This document shows positions 8,736 through 16,919 of a stretch of 64,000 nucleotides of DNA, in pieces. Made by a program: the position numbers and the translations under genes. Source of the stretch: Streptomyces xylophagus (GTDB lineage Bacteria; Actinomycetota; Actinomycetes; Streptomycetales; Streptomycetaceae); the NCBI RefSeq assembly GCF_000716435.1, contig NZ_JNWO01000027.1, forward strand, positions 1 to 64,000. The letters run 5' to 3'. The stretch's first letter is position 1. Every line of letters begins with the position of its first letter. The notes beneath the pieces are model-generated. The model saw only the letters and a program-made list of their open reading frames with translations. It made no database searches and had not been told where the DNA came from.

Positions 8736-9677
8736 GTGTCGTACGTAGGTCCGGACTTCGATCCCCCGCAGGCCCGCCGTCCCCGCCGAGGGCCCCTGAC
8801 AGTGGCGCTGGCCGCGCTGGTCCCGGGGGCGCTGATCGGGTGGTTCGTGTATGAGGCGGTGGGTGGTCCGGGGGGCGGGTCGGGCAGTGCGGCGGCCAGC
8901 GCGTCCTCTTCGTCGTCCACGTCTTCATCGTCTACGTCGTCGAGCGCGCCCGGCGCTCCCTCCGCCACCGCGTCGAACGACGACAAGCCACCGAACCCCA
9001 CCCCCCTCAAGGGCAAGGTCGTCGTCATCGACCCGGGGCACAACATCACCAACTTCCAGCACACCGCCGAGATCAACCGCAAGGTGGACATCGGCACGAA
9101 CTGGAAGGAGTGCGACACGACGGGGACGTCGACCAACGCGGGTTATACGGAAGCCCAGTTCACGATGGACGTGTCCTACCGGCTGAAGGCGCTCCTCGAA
9201 ATGCAGGGCGCCACGGTGAAGTTGACCCACGAAGGCCACTCCCCGGCCTGGGGACCCTGCGTCGACCAGCGCGCCCGCATCGGCAACAACGCGCACGCGG
9301 ACGCCGCGATCTCCATCCACGCGGACGGCGCACCAGTCGGCGACCGCGGCTTCCATGTGATCCTGCCCGCGTCCGTCCACGCCGGCGGCGCCGACACCCG
9401 CGCCATCGTCGCCCCCTCCGCCGCCCTCGGCCGGAGCATCGCGGGCAACTACCTTCGCGCGACGGGCGAACACCCCTCCAATTACGTCGGCGACGGCACC
9501 GGTCTCGTCACACGTAAGGACCTGGGCGGTCTCAATCTGTCAACGGTTCCCAAGGTGTTCATCGAGTGCGGCAACATGCGCGATAGCAATGATGCTGCAC
9601 TGCTGACGAATAGCGCCTGGCGACAGAAGGCGGCGCAGGGGATCTCTGAGGGAATCGTGAGTTTCCTGCGCGGGTAG
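8736..9677 (+). CDS. N-acetylmuramoyl-L-alanine amidase (Amidase_3), membrane-anchored
   Basis: This zinc amidase cleaves the amide bond between MurNAc and the stem peptide. After an N-terminal transmembrane helix (residues ~21-40) comes a Ser/Thr-rich linker of ~40 residues spanning the outer face, then the Amidase_3 domain. That domain shows VVVIDPGHN (first zinc histidine), a mid-domain glutamate, AISIHADGA (second histidine) and VFIECGNMRDSNDA (catalytic glutamate). It is active on the cell surface in wall turnover. GTG 8736 (VSYVGPDFD) is preferred with AGGGTGG upstream; GTG 8727 is an in-frame alternative adding three residues. Confidence 0.92.
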   Translation: MSYVGPDFDPPQARRPRRGPLTVALAALVPGALIGWFVYEAVGGPGGGSGSAAASASSSSSTSSSSTSSSAPGAPSATASNDDKPPNPTPLKGKVVVIDPGHNITNFQHTAEINRKVDIGTNWKECDTTGTSTNAGYTEAQFTMDVSYRLKALLEMQGATVKLTHEGHSPAWGPCVDQRARIGNNAHADAAISIHADGAPVGDRGFHVILPASVHAGGADTRAIVAPSAALGRSIAGNYLRATGEHPSNYVGDGTGLVTRKDLGGLNLSTVPKVFIECGNMRDSNDAALLTNSAWRQKAAQGISEGIVSFLRG

Positions 9678-9763
9678 CGATCAGTGGGCTGATCCGGGCG
9701 GACATCCCGACGGGGTGGACGATAGGGTCTACCGACGACGAGACGACCTACGAAGGACCTGAA

Positions 9764-10546
9764 GTGAATATCCGCTCCCTCACACGAGGCGACGGCGTGG
9801 TGATCGGGGCAGCGGTATTGCTCTTCATCGCGTCGTTCCTCAAGTTCTACTCCGTTGACGGGTACAACCTGGACCAGAATGCGTGGGACGACCTCGGCAC
9901 CGGTCTGGGCCTCTATGTGGGCGGTGTCATCGGTGCCGCGCTGATCGTCGTCAACCGCAGCCTGCCGCAACCACGCAAGGTGGCCGGACTCGACCTCGGT
10001 ACGGTCGGCGCGGCCTTCACGGTGCTCGTCGCGTGGAGCCTGTTCTGGACGCTGGTGGACACTCCGACCGGCGCCAGCGCCGCCGCCGGCCTCATCCTCG
10101 GCTTCATCGCGGCCCTCGTCCTGGCCGGCGGCGCCATCGCCACCCCCCTCGTCCCGGCCCTCCAGGTCGCCCTCATCCCCGCCCCCAAGCCGATCGCCCC
10201 GCAGCCCTACGGCGCGCAGCCGCCCGGCGGTTACGGCTACCCCGGTGCCGGCGCCGGTGCGCCGCAGCCCTCGTACGGCACCCCGCCCCAGCAGGCGCAG
10301 GCCGGGCAGCCGTTCGGGCAGCCGCAGCCGGCTCCGGCTCCCGCCGGGGACTTCTCGCCGTTCTGGTTCGCCGTGCCGGTGGCCCGGCCGCTGTTCGCGG
10401 AGGACGGTTCACCGGCGCCGATCGCCGAACTCGCGCCGGGCACCTGGTACTTGGCCGTGGAGCAGCGCGGTCCGGCGCTTGTCGCGCAGACGCAGGACGG
10501 CCGTCGTGGCGTACTGCAGGACACCTCGGGGATTCAGCGCGGCTGA
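9764..10546 (+). CDS. Tetraspan membrane protein with Pro/Gln/Gly-rich cytoplasmic tail
   Basis: The function of this 260-residue protein is not recognised. Four hydrophobic segments are visible between residues ~10 and 135, after which a PQPYGAQPPGGYGYPGAG-type low-complexity linker (about 140-205) leads to a small C-terminal domain with FWFAVPVARPLFAEDG and an EQRGPALVAQTQDG stretch. The linker style is common in actinobacterial envelope or ESX-associated proteins. The GTG start follows GAAGGACCTGAA. A strong terminator follows at 10567, so it is probably monocistronic. Confidence 0.7.
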   Translation: MNIRSLTRGDGVVIGAAVLLFIASFLKFYSVDGYNLDQNAWDDLGTGLGLYVGGVIGAALIVVNRSLPQPRKVAGLDLGTVGAAFTVLVAWSLFWTLVDTPTGASAAAGLILGFIAALVLAGGAIATPLVPALQVALIPAPKPIAPQPYGAQPPGGYGYPGAGAGAPQPSYGTPPQQAQAGQPFGQPQPAPAPAGDFSPFWFAVPVARPLFAEDGSPAPIAELAPGTWYLAVEQRGPALVAQTQDGRRGVLQDTSGIQRG

Positions 10547-10566
10547 CGCTTCCGACAGTTCCTGTC

Positions 10567-10598
10567 ACGGCCCCTCGCCCTTCCGGGCGGGGGGCCGT
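10567..10598 (+). terminator. Rho-independent-like terminator hairpin
   Basis: ACGGCCCCTCGCCC and GGGCGGGGGGCCGT pair around a TTCC loop, giving a ~14-bp stem, 20 bases after the stop at 10546. Streptomyces terminators often lack the U tract, as here (TGTCG follows). Confidence 0.8.
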
Positions 10599-10630
10599 TG
10601 TCGTACAGTCGCAGCCGTCCGCCCATTGAC

Positions 10631-10643
10631 TGACGGTCCGTCA
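10631..10643. promoter_or_regulatory. TGACGnnnCGTCA palindromic operator, copy 2
   Basis: TGACGGTCCGTCA is a perfect palindrome, within CTGACGGTCCGTCAG. Its centre is 29 bases upstream of the F420-dependent oxidoreductase start, so a bound repressor would cover the transcription start region. Confidence 0.65.
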
Positions 10644-10665
10644 GATCTGTGACTGTGGAGGCGAT

Positions 10666-11670
10666 ATGCGGCTCGGTCTCGCACTCGGGTACTGGGGGCG
10701 CGGGCCCTCCGCCGACCATGTGCCTTTGGCCCAGGAAGCCGAGCGGCTCGGGTACGACTCCGTGTGGACCGCCGAGTCGTGGGGGTCCGACGCCTTCACC
10801 CCGCTGACCTGGATCGCCGCGCAGACCTCAAGGATCAAGCTGGGTACGGCGGTTGCGCAGATGGCGGCGCGGTCGCCGACCACCACCGCGATGCACGCGC
10901 TCACCCTCGACCATCTCTCCGGCGGGCGGGTACTGCTCGGGCTCGGGCTGTCGGGGCCGCAGGTGGTGGAGGGGTGGTACGGGCGGCCGTTCCCCAAGTC
11001 GCCGCTCACCGCGACCCGGGAGTACGTCGAGGTCGTACGGCAGGTGTTGCGGCGGGAGGCGCCGGTCGAGGTGGACGGGCGGTTCCACGCGCATCCGTAC
11101 CGGGGGGAGGACGGTACGGGGCTCGGCAAGGCGCTCAAGTCCATTACCCACCCGCTCCGTTCGGACCTACCGATCCTTCTGGGCGCCGAAGGGCCGAAGA
11201 ACGTGGCGCAGACGGCGGCGATCGCGGACGGGTGGCTGCCGTTGTACTGGTCGCCGAGCCGACCAGAGGTGTACGGGACGACCGACTTCCGGGACGACTT
11301 CCTCGTCGCTCCGATGGCTCAGGTGAAGGTCTGTGACGACGTCGGCGAAGGGCTTCTGCCGGTCAAGATGATGCTCGGCTTCTACATCGGCGGAATGGGG
11401 CACGCGGCCCGTAACTTCCACGCCGATCTGATGGCGCGCATGGGGTACGAGGAAGAGGCTCGGCGGATACAGGAGTTGTTCCTCGCCGGGCGCCGCGAAG
11501 AGGCGGTGCTCGCCGTGCCGGACGCGTTCGCCGACGAGATCTCGCTGGTCGGCCCGCGTGAACGCATCGCGGAGCGGCTGGAGTTGTGGCGCAAGGGCCC
11601 GGTGACGGATCTGCTGGCCCTTGCGCCCGACCCGCACACGCTGCGGGTGCTGGCCGAACTGAACTCCTAG
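10666..11670 (+). CDS. LLM-class F420-dependent oxidoreductase (Rv3520c-like)
   Basis: This 334-residue luciferase-like TIM-barrel flavin/F420 enzyme starts MRLGLALGYWGRGPS and shows AESWGSDAFTPLTWIAA, LTLDHLSGGRVLLGLGLSG and ITHPLRSDLPILLGAEGPKN. These match what I recall of M. tuberculosis Rv3520c, a member of the KstR regulon. The last two are the hallmark cofactor-binding regions of the family. The ATG follows GGAGGCGAT. A perfect TGACGnnnCGTCA operator lies just upstream, shared with other sterol-type genes in this window. The reaction is probably hydride transfer from F420H2 to an acyl-CoA or steroid-like intermediate; the exact substrate is unknown. Its stop overlaps that of the convergent gene by four bases. 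Confidence 0.9.
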   Translation: MRLGLALGYWGRGPSADHVPLAQEAERLGYDSVWTAESWGSDAFTPLTWIAAQTSRIKLGTAVAQMAARSPTTTAMHALTLDHLSGGRVLLGLGLSGPQVVEGWYGRPFPKSPLTATREYVEVVRQVLRREAPVEVDGRFHAHPYRGEDGTGLGKALKSITHPLRSDLPILLGAEGPKNVAQTAAIADGWLPLYWSPSRPEVYGTTDFRDDFLVAPMAQVKVCDDVGEGLLPVKMMLGFYIGGMGHAARNFHADLMARMGYEEEARRIQELFLAGRREEAVLAVPDAFADEISLVGPRERIAERLELWRKGPVTDLLALAPDPHTLRVLAELNS

Positions 11671-12245
11671 GAGCCGCCCGCCAGTTGGCCTGCCGACGGC
11701 ACCTTGTCGGTCACCTCGGCGCCCGCGCTCTTCCCGGCGTCCTTGACCTTGTTGATGATGTCGTCGAAGGAACTCGCCGTGGCGTCGGTCGAGTCGCCCT
11801 TGCGGAGCTTGGACGGCAGGTCCTTGAGGGAGTCGATGCCGGCGCTGAGCGGGGCGACCGCCTTGGCGAGTGTCGGGTCGCCCTTGGCGTTCTTGGTGGC
11901 CGCCTTGAGCCGGTTGTACGCGAACGCGCCCGCGAGACCCGCCTTGACGAGCGCGAACCTGCGTCCGCTCGCGCCCTTCTTGAACTTGCCCGCCTTCCAG
12001 GGCTTCACGATCCACTGGTAGGTGGCACCGGCGGCGATGCCCGCGTTCGCGACGAAGCGGGTCTTGGCGAACTTCTGCCGTTCGGCGGAGGTGCTGGGGC
12101 TCGGGGTGGCAGCGGCAGCGGCGGCCACTACGGCCGCGGTGTCCTGCGTGGCGTCTTCGGTGGCGCTGCCGCAGGCCGTGGCACCGGCGAGCAGGGCGCA
12201 GCACAGGGTGAGCGCCACGAAGAGGCGCCGTATCGGTACGGGCAC
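11667..12245 (-). CDS. Secreted lipoprotein of unknown function
   Basis: This is a 192-residue exported protein. A signal peptide (MPVPIRRLFVALTLCCALL) ends in the lipobox LAGATAC, so Cys25 would be lipid-modified and the protein tethered to the outer face of the membrane. An Ala/Thr/Ser spacer follows, then a Lys-rich helical domain (QWIVKPWKAGKFKKG, LVKAGLAGAFAYNRLKAATK). No known family was recognised. The basic, amphipathic middle region might contact membrane or anionic wall polymers. Confidence 0.7.
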   Translation of the reverse strand: MPVPIRRLFVALTLCCALLAGATACGSATEDATQDTAAVVAAAAAATPSPSTSAERQKFAKTRFVANAGIAAGATYQWIVKPWKAGKFKKGASGRRFALVKAGLAGAFAYNRLKAATKNAKGDPTLAKAVAPLSAGIDSLKDLPSKLRKGDSTDATASSFDDIINKVKDAGKSAGAEVTDKVPSAGQLAGGS

Positions 12246-12371
12246 GGAATCCTCCGGGGTTTTCCCCGAGTGGGTGTCCTTACCCCGGCAGCCTCACCCG
12301 GCCGGGGCGGTTGCGCCACCCGGGGGACGCCGTTCGGGTTTCATCCGGTCGGATGCGGCAATCCGCTTGGC

Positions 12372-12665
12372 ATGTCCCCCTACTACCGACGTGGTTCGAA
12401 TTCCGCCGGCAATGTCATCGTGATCATCGCCGACATCATGGCCCTCATCCTGGCCCTGTGGATTCTCATGTACCTGTTGGACGCCAACCGCGCGAACGAC
12501 CTCGTGCAGTTCGTCCACCGCGCGGCGAACTGGCTCGCCGGCTGGTCCCGCGACCTGTTCACCTTCGACGAGGCGTGGGCGAGGGTTGTCTGCGGCTATG
12601 GCTTGGCTGCGGTGGTGTACCTGTTCATCGGCCACGCGATCGCCAACCGGGTACACCGCTCCTGA
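12372..12665 (+). CDS. Small two-helix membrane protein
   Basis: This 97-residue protein has a hydrophobic helix at ~14-36 (VIVIIADIMALILALWILMY) and another at ~72-92 (VVCGYGLAAVVYLFIGHAI), separated by an amphipathic segment NDLVQFVHRAANWLAGWSRD. The ATG at 12372 is chosen because the family-like N-terminus MSPYYRRGSNSAG begins there. No strong ribosome site is visible. The function is unknown; small proteins of this layout are common in Streptomyces envelopes. Confidence 0.65.
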   Translation: MSPYYRRGSNSAGNVIVIIADIMALILALWILMYLLDANRANDLVQFVHRAANWLAGWSRDLFTFDEAWARVVCGYGLAAVVYLFIGHAIANRVHRS

Positions 12666-12678
12666 AGGCTGGCGGCTG

Positions 12679-12788
12679 CGGGCCCGGTGGGGGCTGAGCG
12701 CGCAGTTCCCCGCGCCCCTAAAAGAAACAGCGGGCCGGAGTTTTTAGGGGCGCGGGGAACTGCGCGACCAGCCCCCACCGGGCCCGCA
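12679..12788. repeat. Large inverted repeat made of two interspersed-repeat copies
   Basis: The left arm (12679-12724) and right arm (about 12743-12788) are near-perfect reverse complements of ~46 bases. Each contains the CGCGGGGAACTGCGCG core flanked by GGGGGCTGG/CCAGCCCCC and ending in AAAA/TTTT at the loop. The element fills the whole gap between two convergent genes, so it is well placed to terminate transcription from both sides. Confidence 0.85.
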
Positions 12789-12789
12789 C

Positions 12790-13857
12790 CTAACAACAAT
12801 CCGGATCCAACCCCAACGGCAAATGCTCGGCACCGAAGACCGCACAGGTCGCGTCATGCCCCCCGAGCGCCGCCACCGCAAGCAGCAACGACCCCGCAGT
12901 CCACGTGGTCAACTCCCGCGGCCACACCGCATCGTCGTCGAAGACATACCCCGTCCAGTACAACCCGGTCTCCGCGTCACGCAGATGCTGGATGGACTGA
13001 AGAATCTCCAACGCCCGATCGGACTCCCCCAACACCCAGAGCGCCAGGGCGAGTTCGGCGGACTCACCCCCCGTCACCCACGGGTTGGGGACGACACACC
13101 GCACCCCGAGCCCGGGCACGACGAAGCGGCTCCAGCCGTCCTCCACCCGGGACTTGGCCTCCGTACCGGTCAACGCGCCGCCCAGGACCGGGTAGTACCA
13201 GTCCATCGAGTAGCGGTCCTTGTCCAGGAACCGTTCCGGATGGCGGCGGATCGCGTGCCGTAGCGCGCCGACCGCCAACTCCCAGTCCGGCTGCGGCTCT
13301 TCACGCTGTTCGGCGATCGCGAGCGCGCAGCGCAGCGCCTGGTGGATCGAGGAGGAGCCGGTGAGAAGCGCGTCCGACGTGTCCGTGCCGTCTTCCTCGC
13401 GCTTCCAGCCGATCTGCCCGCCCGGCTGCTGCAACCGCAGCACGAACTCGACCGCCGCGAAGACCGTGGGCCACAGCCGGTCCAGGAACGTGTCGTCGCC
13501 GGTCGCGAGGTAGTGGTGCCACACGCCTACGGCTATGTAGGCGACGAAGTTGGTCTCGCGCCCCCGGTCGGTGACGTCGTGCGCGTCGCCGTCGGCGTAG
13601 GCCGCGTACCAGGAGCCGTCCTCGTTCTGGTGCCGGGCGAGCCAGCTGTACGCCCGCTCGGCGGCCTCGTGTTCGCCGGCCGCGTCGAGTGCCATCGCGG
13701 CCTCGGTGTGGTCCCACGGGTCGAGGTGATGGCCCCGGAACCACGGGATCGCCCCGTCCTCCCGCTGCACGGCGAGGATGCCGGCGACGGTCGCGGCGGC
13801 CTGCTCGGCGGTGAGGACCCCGGGCAGGACGAGGTGTTCTGTCCGGGGGGTGGTCAC
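12790..13857 (-). CDS. Six-hairpin (alpha/alpha barrel) glycan-related protein, prenyltransferase-like annotation
   Basis: This 355-residue soluble protein is made of repeated helical hairpins: DPWDHTEAAMALDAAGEHEA, then RAYSWLARHQNEDGSWYAAY, then DRGRETNFVAYIAVGVWHHY. Such proteins are often labelled prenyltransferase, but the acid/tryptophan pattern resembles six-hairpin glycosidases (GH15-like) more than terpene cyclases; no DxDD motif is present. The GTG start overlaps the methyltransferase stop (GTGA), so it is the last gene of a coupled operon of GT4, methyltransferase and this protein. A role in trimming or transferring a methylated glycan is inferred from the neighbours. The C-terminus ends in two cysteines. 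Confidence 0.75.
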   Translation of the reverse strand: MTTPRTEHLVLPGVLTAEQAAATVAGILAVQREDGAIPWFRGHHLDPWDHTEAAMALDAAGEHEAAERAYSWLARHQNEDGSWYAAYADGDAHDVTDRGRETNFVAYIAVGVWHHYLATGDDTFLDRLWPTVFAAVEFVLRLQQPGGQIGWKREEDGTDTSDALLTGSSSIHQALRCALAIAEQREEPQPDWELAVGALRHAIRRHPERFLDKDRYSMDWYYPVLGGALTGTEAKSRVEDGWSRFVVPGLGVRCVVPNPWVTGGESAELALALWVLGESDRALEILQSIQHLRDAETGLYWTGYVFDDDAVWPRELTTWTAGSLLLAVAALGGHDATCAVFGAEHLPLGLDPDCC

Positions 13858-14597
13858 TTGGTGGCCGCCTCGGCGAGGCCGGGCAGATGCGGCTTGGTCG
13901 CGTAGGCCACGAAGCTCTTGCCGATCAGCGGGTTCAGCGCCTGTTCGGCGACCCGGGTGGCGAGGGGTTTCTTCATGATGTCCCAGACCAGGAGCTTGTG
14001 GTACGCCTGCACCGGCAGCGCCTTGTCGTTGTCCACGCCGAACGCGCACTTCAGCCACCAGTACGGCGAGTGCAGCGCGTGCGCGTGGTGGGTGCCGTAC
14101 GGCTTGAGGCCGGCCTCGCGGATCTTCGTGAGGAGTTCGTCCGCCTTGTAGATGCGGATGTGGCCGCCCTCGACCTCGTGGTAGGCGTCGGACAGCGCCC
14201 AGCAGACCTTCTCGGGGCCGTAGCGCGGGACGGTGATGGCGATCCGGCCGCCGGGCTTCAGGACCCGGACCATCTCGGCGAGCACTCCCTTGTCGTCCGG
14301 GATGTGTTCCATGACCTCGGAGATGATCACGACGTCGAACGACTCGTCGGGGAAGGGGAGTTGGAGCGCGTCGCCCTCCATCGCGGTGGCGGTGGCGCCG
14401 GCCGGGGCCTCGCCGGCCTCCTTCATCGCCGCGAACCACTTGGCGACCTCGCGGATCTCCTCGGCGTTCTGGTCGAGGGCGACGACCTGTGCCCCTCGCC
14501 GATAGCACTCGAACGCGTGCCGCCCGGCACCGCACCCGAGGTCCAGGACACGGTCGCCAGGGGCGAGCGGGAACCGGGAGAAGTCGACGGTCAGCAC
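13854..14597 (-). CDS. SAM-dependent methyltransferase (Methyltransf_11-like)
   Basis: This is a 247-residue class I methyltransferase. Motif I is RVLDLGCGAGRHAFE near residues 18-32, the acidic motif VVALDQNAEEI follows, and motif IV/V appears as FDVVIISEVMEHIPDDKG and LKPGGRIAITVPRYGPEK. The GTG start lies inside the end of the glycosyltransferase gene (7-base overlap), and its own stop overlaps the next start, showing tight coupling. The context (GT4 upstream, six-hairpin protein downstream) suggests sugar O-methylation of an oligosaccharide; quinone or lipid methylation is the alternative. Confidence 0.85.
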   Translation of the reverse strand: MLTVDFSRFPLAPGDRVLDLGCGAGRHAFECYRRGAQVVALDQNAEEIREVAKWFAAMKEAGEAPAGATATAMEGDALQLPFPDESFDVVIISEVMEHIPDDKGVLAEMVRVLKPGGRIAITVPRYGPEKVCWALSDAYHEVEGGHIRIYKADELLTKIREAGLKPYGTHHAHALHSPYWWLKCAFGVDNDKALPVQAYHKLLVWDIMKKPLATRVAEQALNPLIGKSFVAYATKPHLPGLAEAATK

Positions 14598-16063
14598 GTG
14601 GCCCTGCTTTCGGGATAGACACCGGTGTCACTTGTCGGGGTCGTGGGGTCGACCTCCTGAGAGGCCGCGGAGCGGCCGGGAAGCTTGGCGGCGGAGCCGG
14701 TCAGGGTGTCGGCGGCGGAGCCGGCCAGGGGCTTGGCGGCGGAGCTGACCAAGGGCTTGGCGGCGGAGCCGGTCATTGCCTCGCGGTAGCGCTGGACCGT
14801 GCCCTCCGCTGCTCGCGACCAGGTGAACCGCGCCAGTACTCGCTCGCGCCCGGCCCGGCCGAGTCGCGCTCTCAACTCCGGGTCGGCCAGCAGGCGGCTC
14901 AGGGCGGTCGCCAGCGCGTCCGGGTCGCCCGGGGGTACCGCGAGGCAGGTCTCGCCGTCGCGTCCGGCGACCTCCGGGATCGCTCCGCCCGTCGTGGCGA
15001 CGAGGGGCGTGCCCGTGGCCATCGCCTCCGCCGCCGGGAGCGAGAACCCCTCGTACAGCGAGGGCACGCAGGCGACCTCCGCCGAGCGGACCAGGTCGAC
15101 GAGTTCGGCGTCCGTGATGCCCTTGACGAAGTCGACGGCGCCTTCGAGGCCGTAGCGCTCGACGGCTTGGGCGACCGGGCCCTCGGTGGGACGTTTGCCC
15201 ACGACGATCAGGTGGGCTTCGGGGTGTTCGGTGCGGACCTTCGCGAGGGCCTCGACGAGGAAGACGAGGCCCTTGAGGGGGACGTCCGCGCTGGACGTGG
15301 TGACGATCCGGCCCGGTACCTGGGGTACGGCGGGGTCCGGGGAGAACTGGTCGGTGTCGGCACCGATGTGGACGACGTGGATGCGGTCGTCGCGGACGCC
15401 GAGGTGGTCGATGATCTCCTGGCGCGAGGTACCGGAGACGGTGAGGATTGAGGGGAGGCGGCGGGCGACGCGCTTCTGCATCTGCGTGAACGCGTACCAG
15501 CGGCGCTTGGACATCCGCTGGCGCCAGTTCTCCGCCGCGTCCAGCTCCAACTGCCGGTCCACGGTGATGGGATGGTGGATCGTCGTGACGAGCGGGGCGC
15601 CGACATCCCCCAACAACCCATAACCCAGCGTCTGGTTGTCGTGCACGATGTCGAACTCGCCGCGCCGGGCGCGGAGATGACGGCGGGCGCGGAGCGAGAA
15701 CGTGAGGGGCTCGGGGAAGCCGCCGGTCCACATCGTCGCCACTTCGAGCGCGTCGATCCAGTCGCGGTACTCGTCGCGCTTCGGGGTGCGGAAGGGGTCC
15801 GGGGAGCGGTACAGGTCGAGCGAGGGCAGCTCGGTCAGGGAGATGCCGGGGTAGCCCTCGTCGAGCACGGGGTACGGCTGCGAGCCGATGACCTCCACGC
15901 GGTGCCCGAGGCGGGCCAGTTCGCGGGAGAGGTGGCGGACGTAGACGCCCTGGCCCCCGCAGAACGGGTTCCCCTTATAGGTGAGGAGTGCGATACGGAG
16001 CGGTCGCTCGCCGTCGGCTGCCGAGTCCTCCTGGGGACCCGCCTGACTGGCCTCAGCGGTCAC
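14591..16063 (-). CDS. GT4 family glycosyltransferase
   Basis: This 490-residue retaining glycosyltransferase of the GT-B fold (Glyco_transf_4 / Glycos_transf_1) has an N-terminal domain with GGQGVYVRHLSRELARLGHRV near 37-57. The C-terminal domain carries TSSADVPLKGLVFLVEALAK and the donor-binding E-x7-E motif in PSLYEGFSLPAAEAMATGTP. The last ~60 residues are a low-complexity repeat (GSAAKPL, SSAAKPL, GSAADTL, GSAAKLP) outside the catalytic fold. The GTG start is 55 bases from a KstR-type operator shared with the divergent TetR gene. It heads a three-gene coupled operon. Donor and acceptor are unknown; a mannosyltransferase of polymethylated mannan assembly is one hypothesis. Confidence 0.88.
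   Translation of the reverse strand: MTAEASQAGPQEDSAADGERPLRIALLTYKGNPFCGGQGVYVRHLSRELARLGHRVEVIGSQPYPVLDEGYPGISLTELPSLDLYRSPDPFRTPKRDEYRDWIDALEVATMWTGGFPEPLTFSLRARRHLRARRGEFDIVHDNQTLGYGLLGDVGAPLVTTIHHPITVDRQLELDAAENWRQRMSKRRWYAFTQMQKRVARRLPSILTVSGTSRQEIIDHLGVRDDRIHVVHIGADTDQFSPDPAVPQVPGRIVTTSSADVPLKGLVFLVEALAKVRTEHPEAHLIVVGKRPTEGPVAQAVERYGLEGAVDFVKGITDAELVDLVRSAEVACVPSLYEGFSLPAAEAMATGTPLVATTGGAIPEVAGRDGETCLAVPPGDPDALATALSRLLADPELRARLGRAGRERVLARFTWSRAAEGTVQRYREAMTGSAAKPLVSSAAKPLAGSAADTLTGSAAKLPGRSAASQEVDPTTPTSDTGVYPESRATC
14686..14776 (-). repeat. ~24-bp tandem repeat at the glycosyltransferase 3' end
   Basis: Four imperfect units built on GGCGGCGGAGCCGGTCA encode successive (G/S)SAAKPL-like heptad/octads in the C-terminal tail of the GT4 protein. 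The units are in frame, so copy-number change would alter tail length only. Confidence 0.7.
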
Positions 16064-16117
16064 TCTGAGCCCCCTTCTGCCTGCACTGTCCCGCGAGATT
16101 ACGCCGGGACGCTAATC

Positions 16118-16131
16118 TAGAACAAGTTTCA
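16118..16131. promoter_or_regulatory. KstR-type operator between GT operon and TetR gene
   Basis: TAGAACAAGTTTCA matches all fixed positions of TNNAACNNGTTNNA. It is 55 bases upstream of the glycosyltransferase start and 155 bases upstream of the TetR start. It could serve autoregulation of the repressor and control of the glycan operon together. Confidence 0.6.
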
Positions 16132-16285
16132 GACTTGATCGTCCAGGAGGTTCTGAATCTACCGGCCGGTACGGGCGCTGTGAGAAGTGGATCAGGTGAT
16201 TCACACCACGGCCGAGACACTGCCATGATCGGTCCGATCACCCGCCCTCACCGACAGTCACGGGAACAGTCACGGAACGGGAGCC

Positions 16286-16912
16286 ATGCCGGTGGAAGCC
16301 AAGCCCGAAGCCACTGCGCGGACCTCGCCGCCCCTCACCGAGCGGCAGGAGGCCCGGCGGCGCCGCATCCTGCACGCGAGCGCGCAGTTGGCGAGCCGGG
16401 GCGGTTTCGACGCGGTGCAGATGCGGGAGGTCGCGGAGTCCTCGCAGGTCGCGCTCGGCACGCTGTACCGGTACTTCCCGTCCAAGGTGCATCTGCTGGT
16501 GGCCACGATGCAGGACCAGTTGGAACACATGCACGGCACGCTCCGCAAGAAGCCGCCGGGCGGCGAGACGGCGGCCGAGCGGGTCGCCGAGACCCTGATG
16601 CGGGCCTTCCGCGCACTCCAGCGCGAGCCGCATCTCGCCGACGCGATGGTCCGCGCCCTGACCTTCGCGGACCGCAGCGTCTCCCCCGAGGTCGACCAGG
16701 TCTCCCGGCAGACCACGGTGATCATCCTGGACGCGATGGGCCTGGACCATCCGACGCCCGAGCAGCTCTCCGCCGTCCGCGTGATCGAGCACACCTGGCA
16801 CTCGGCCCTGATCACCTGGCTCTCGGGCCGCGCGTCCATCGCCCAGGTGAAGATCGACATCGAGACGGTGTGCCGCCTCATCGACCTCACGGAACCGGAC
16901 GCGGACCGATAA
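16286..16912 (+). CDS. kstR: TetR-family repressor, KstR-like
   Basis: This 208-residue one-component regulator has an N-terminal HTH (ILHASAQLASRGGFDAVQMR, then VALGTLYRYFPSKVHLLVAT). It is followed by a ligand-binding domain with EPHLADAMVRALTFADRS, SPEVDQVSRQ and VIEHTWHSALITWLSGRAS. These stretches parallel what I recall of mycobacterial KstR, the repressor of cholesterol catabolism that responds to a steroid-CoA. Boxes matching the KstR consensus lie upstream of its own divergent region and of the thiolase at 4914; imperfect ones lie between the CYP125 and FadA5 genes. The ATG follows GGGAGCC. Orthology is inferred and the ligand is untested. Confidence 0.8.
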   Translation: MPVEAKPEATARTSPPLTERQEARRRRILHASAQLASRGGFDAVQMREVAESSQVALGTLYRYFPSKVHLLVATMQDQLEHMHGTLRKKPPGGETAAERVAETLMRAFRALQREPHLADAMVRALTFADRSVSPEVDQVSRQTTVIILDAMGLDHPTPEQLSAVRVIEHTWHSALITWLSGRASIAQVKIDIETVCRLIDLTEPDADR

Positions 16913-16919
16913 TCCCCGC

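Noticed and set aside
12790-13857. Terpene/hopene cyclase
   Set aside because: No DxDD motif, too short, and the repeated hairpins with acidic/aromatic pattern fit six-hairpin glycosidase-like proteins better.
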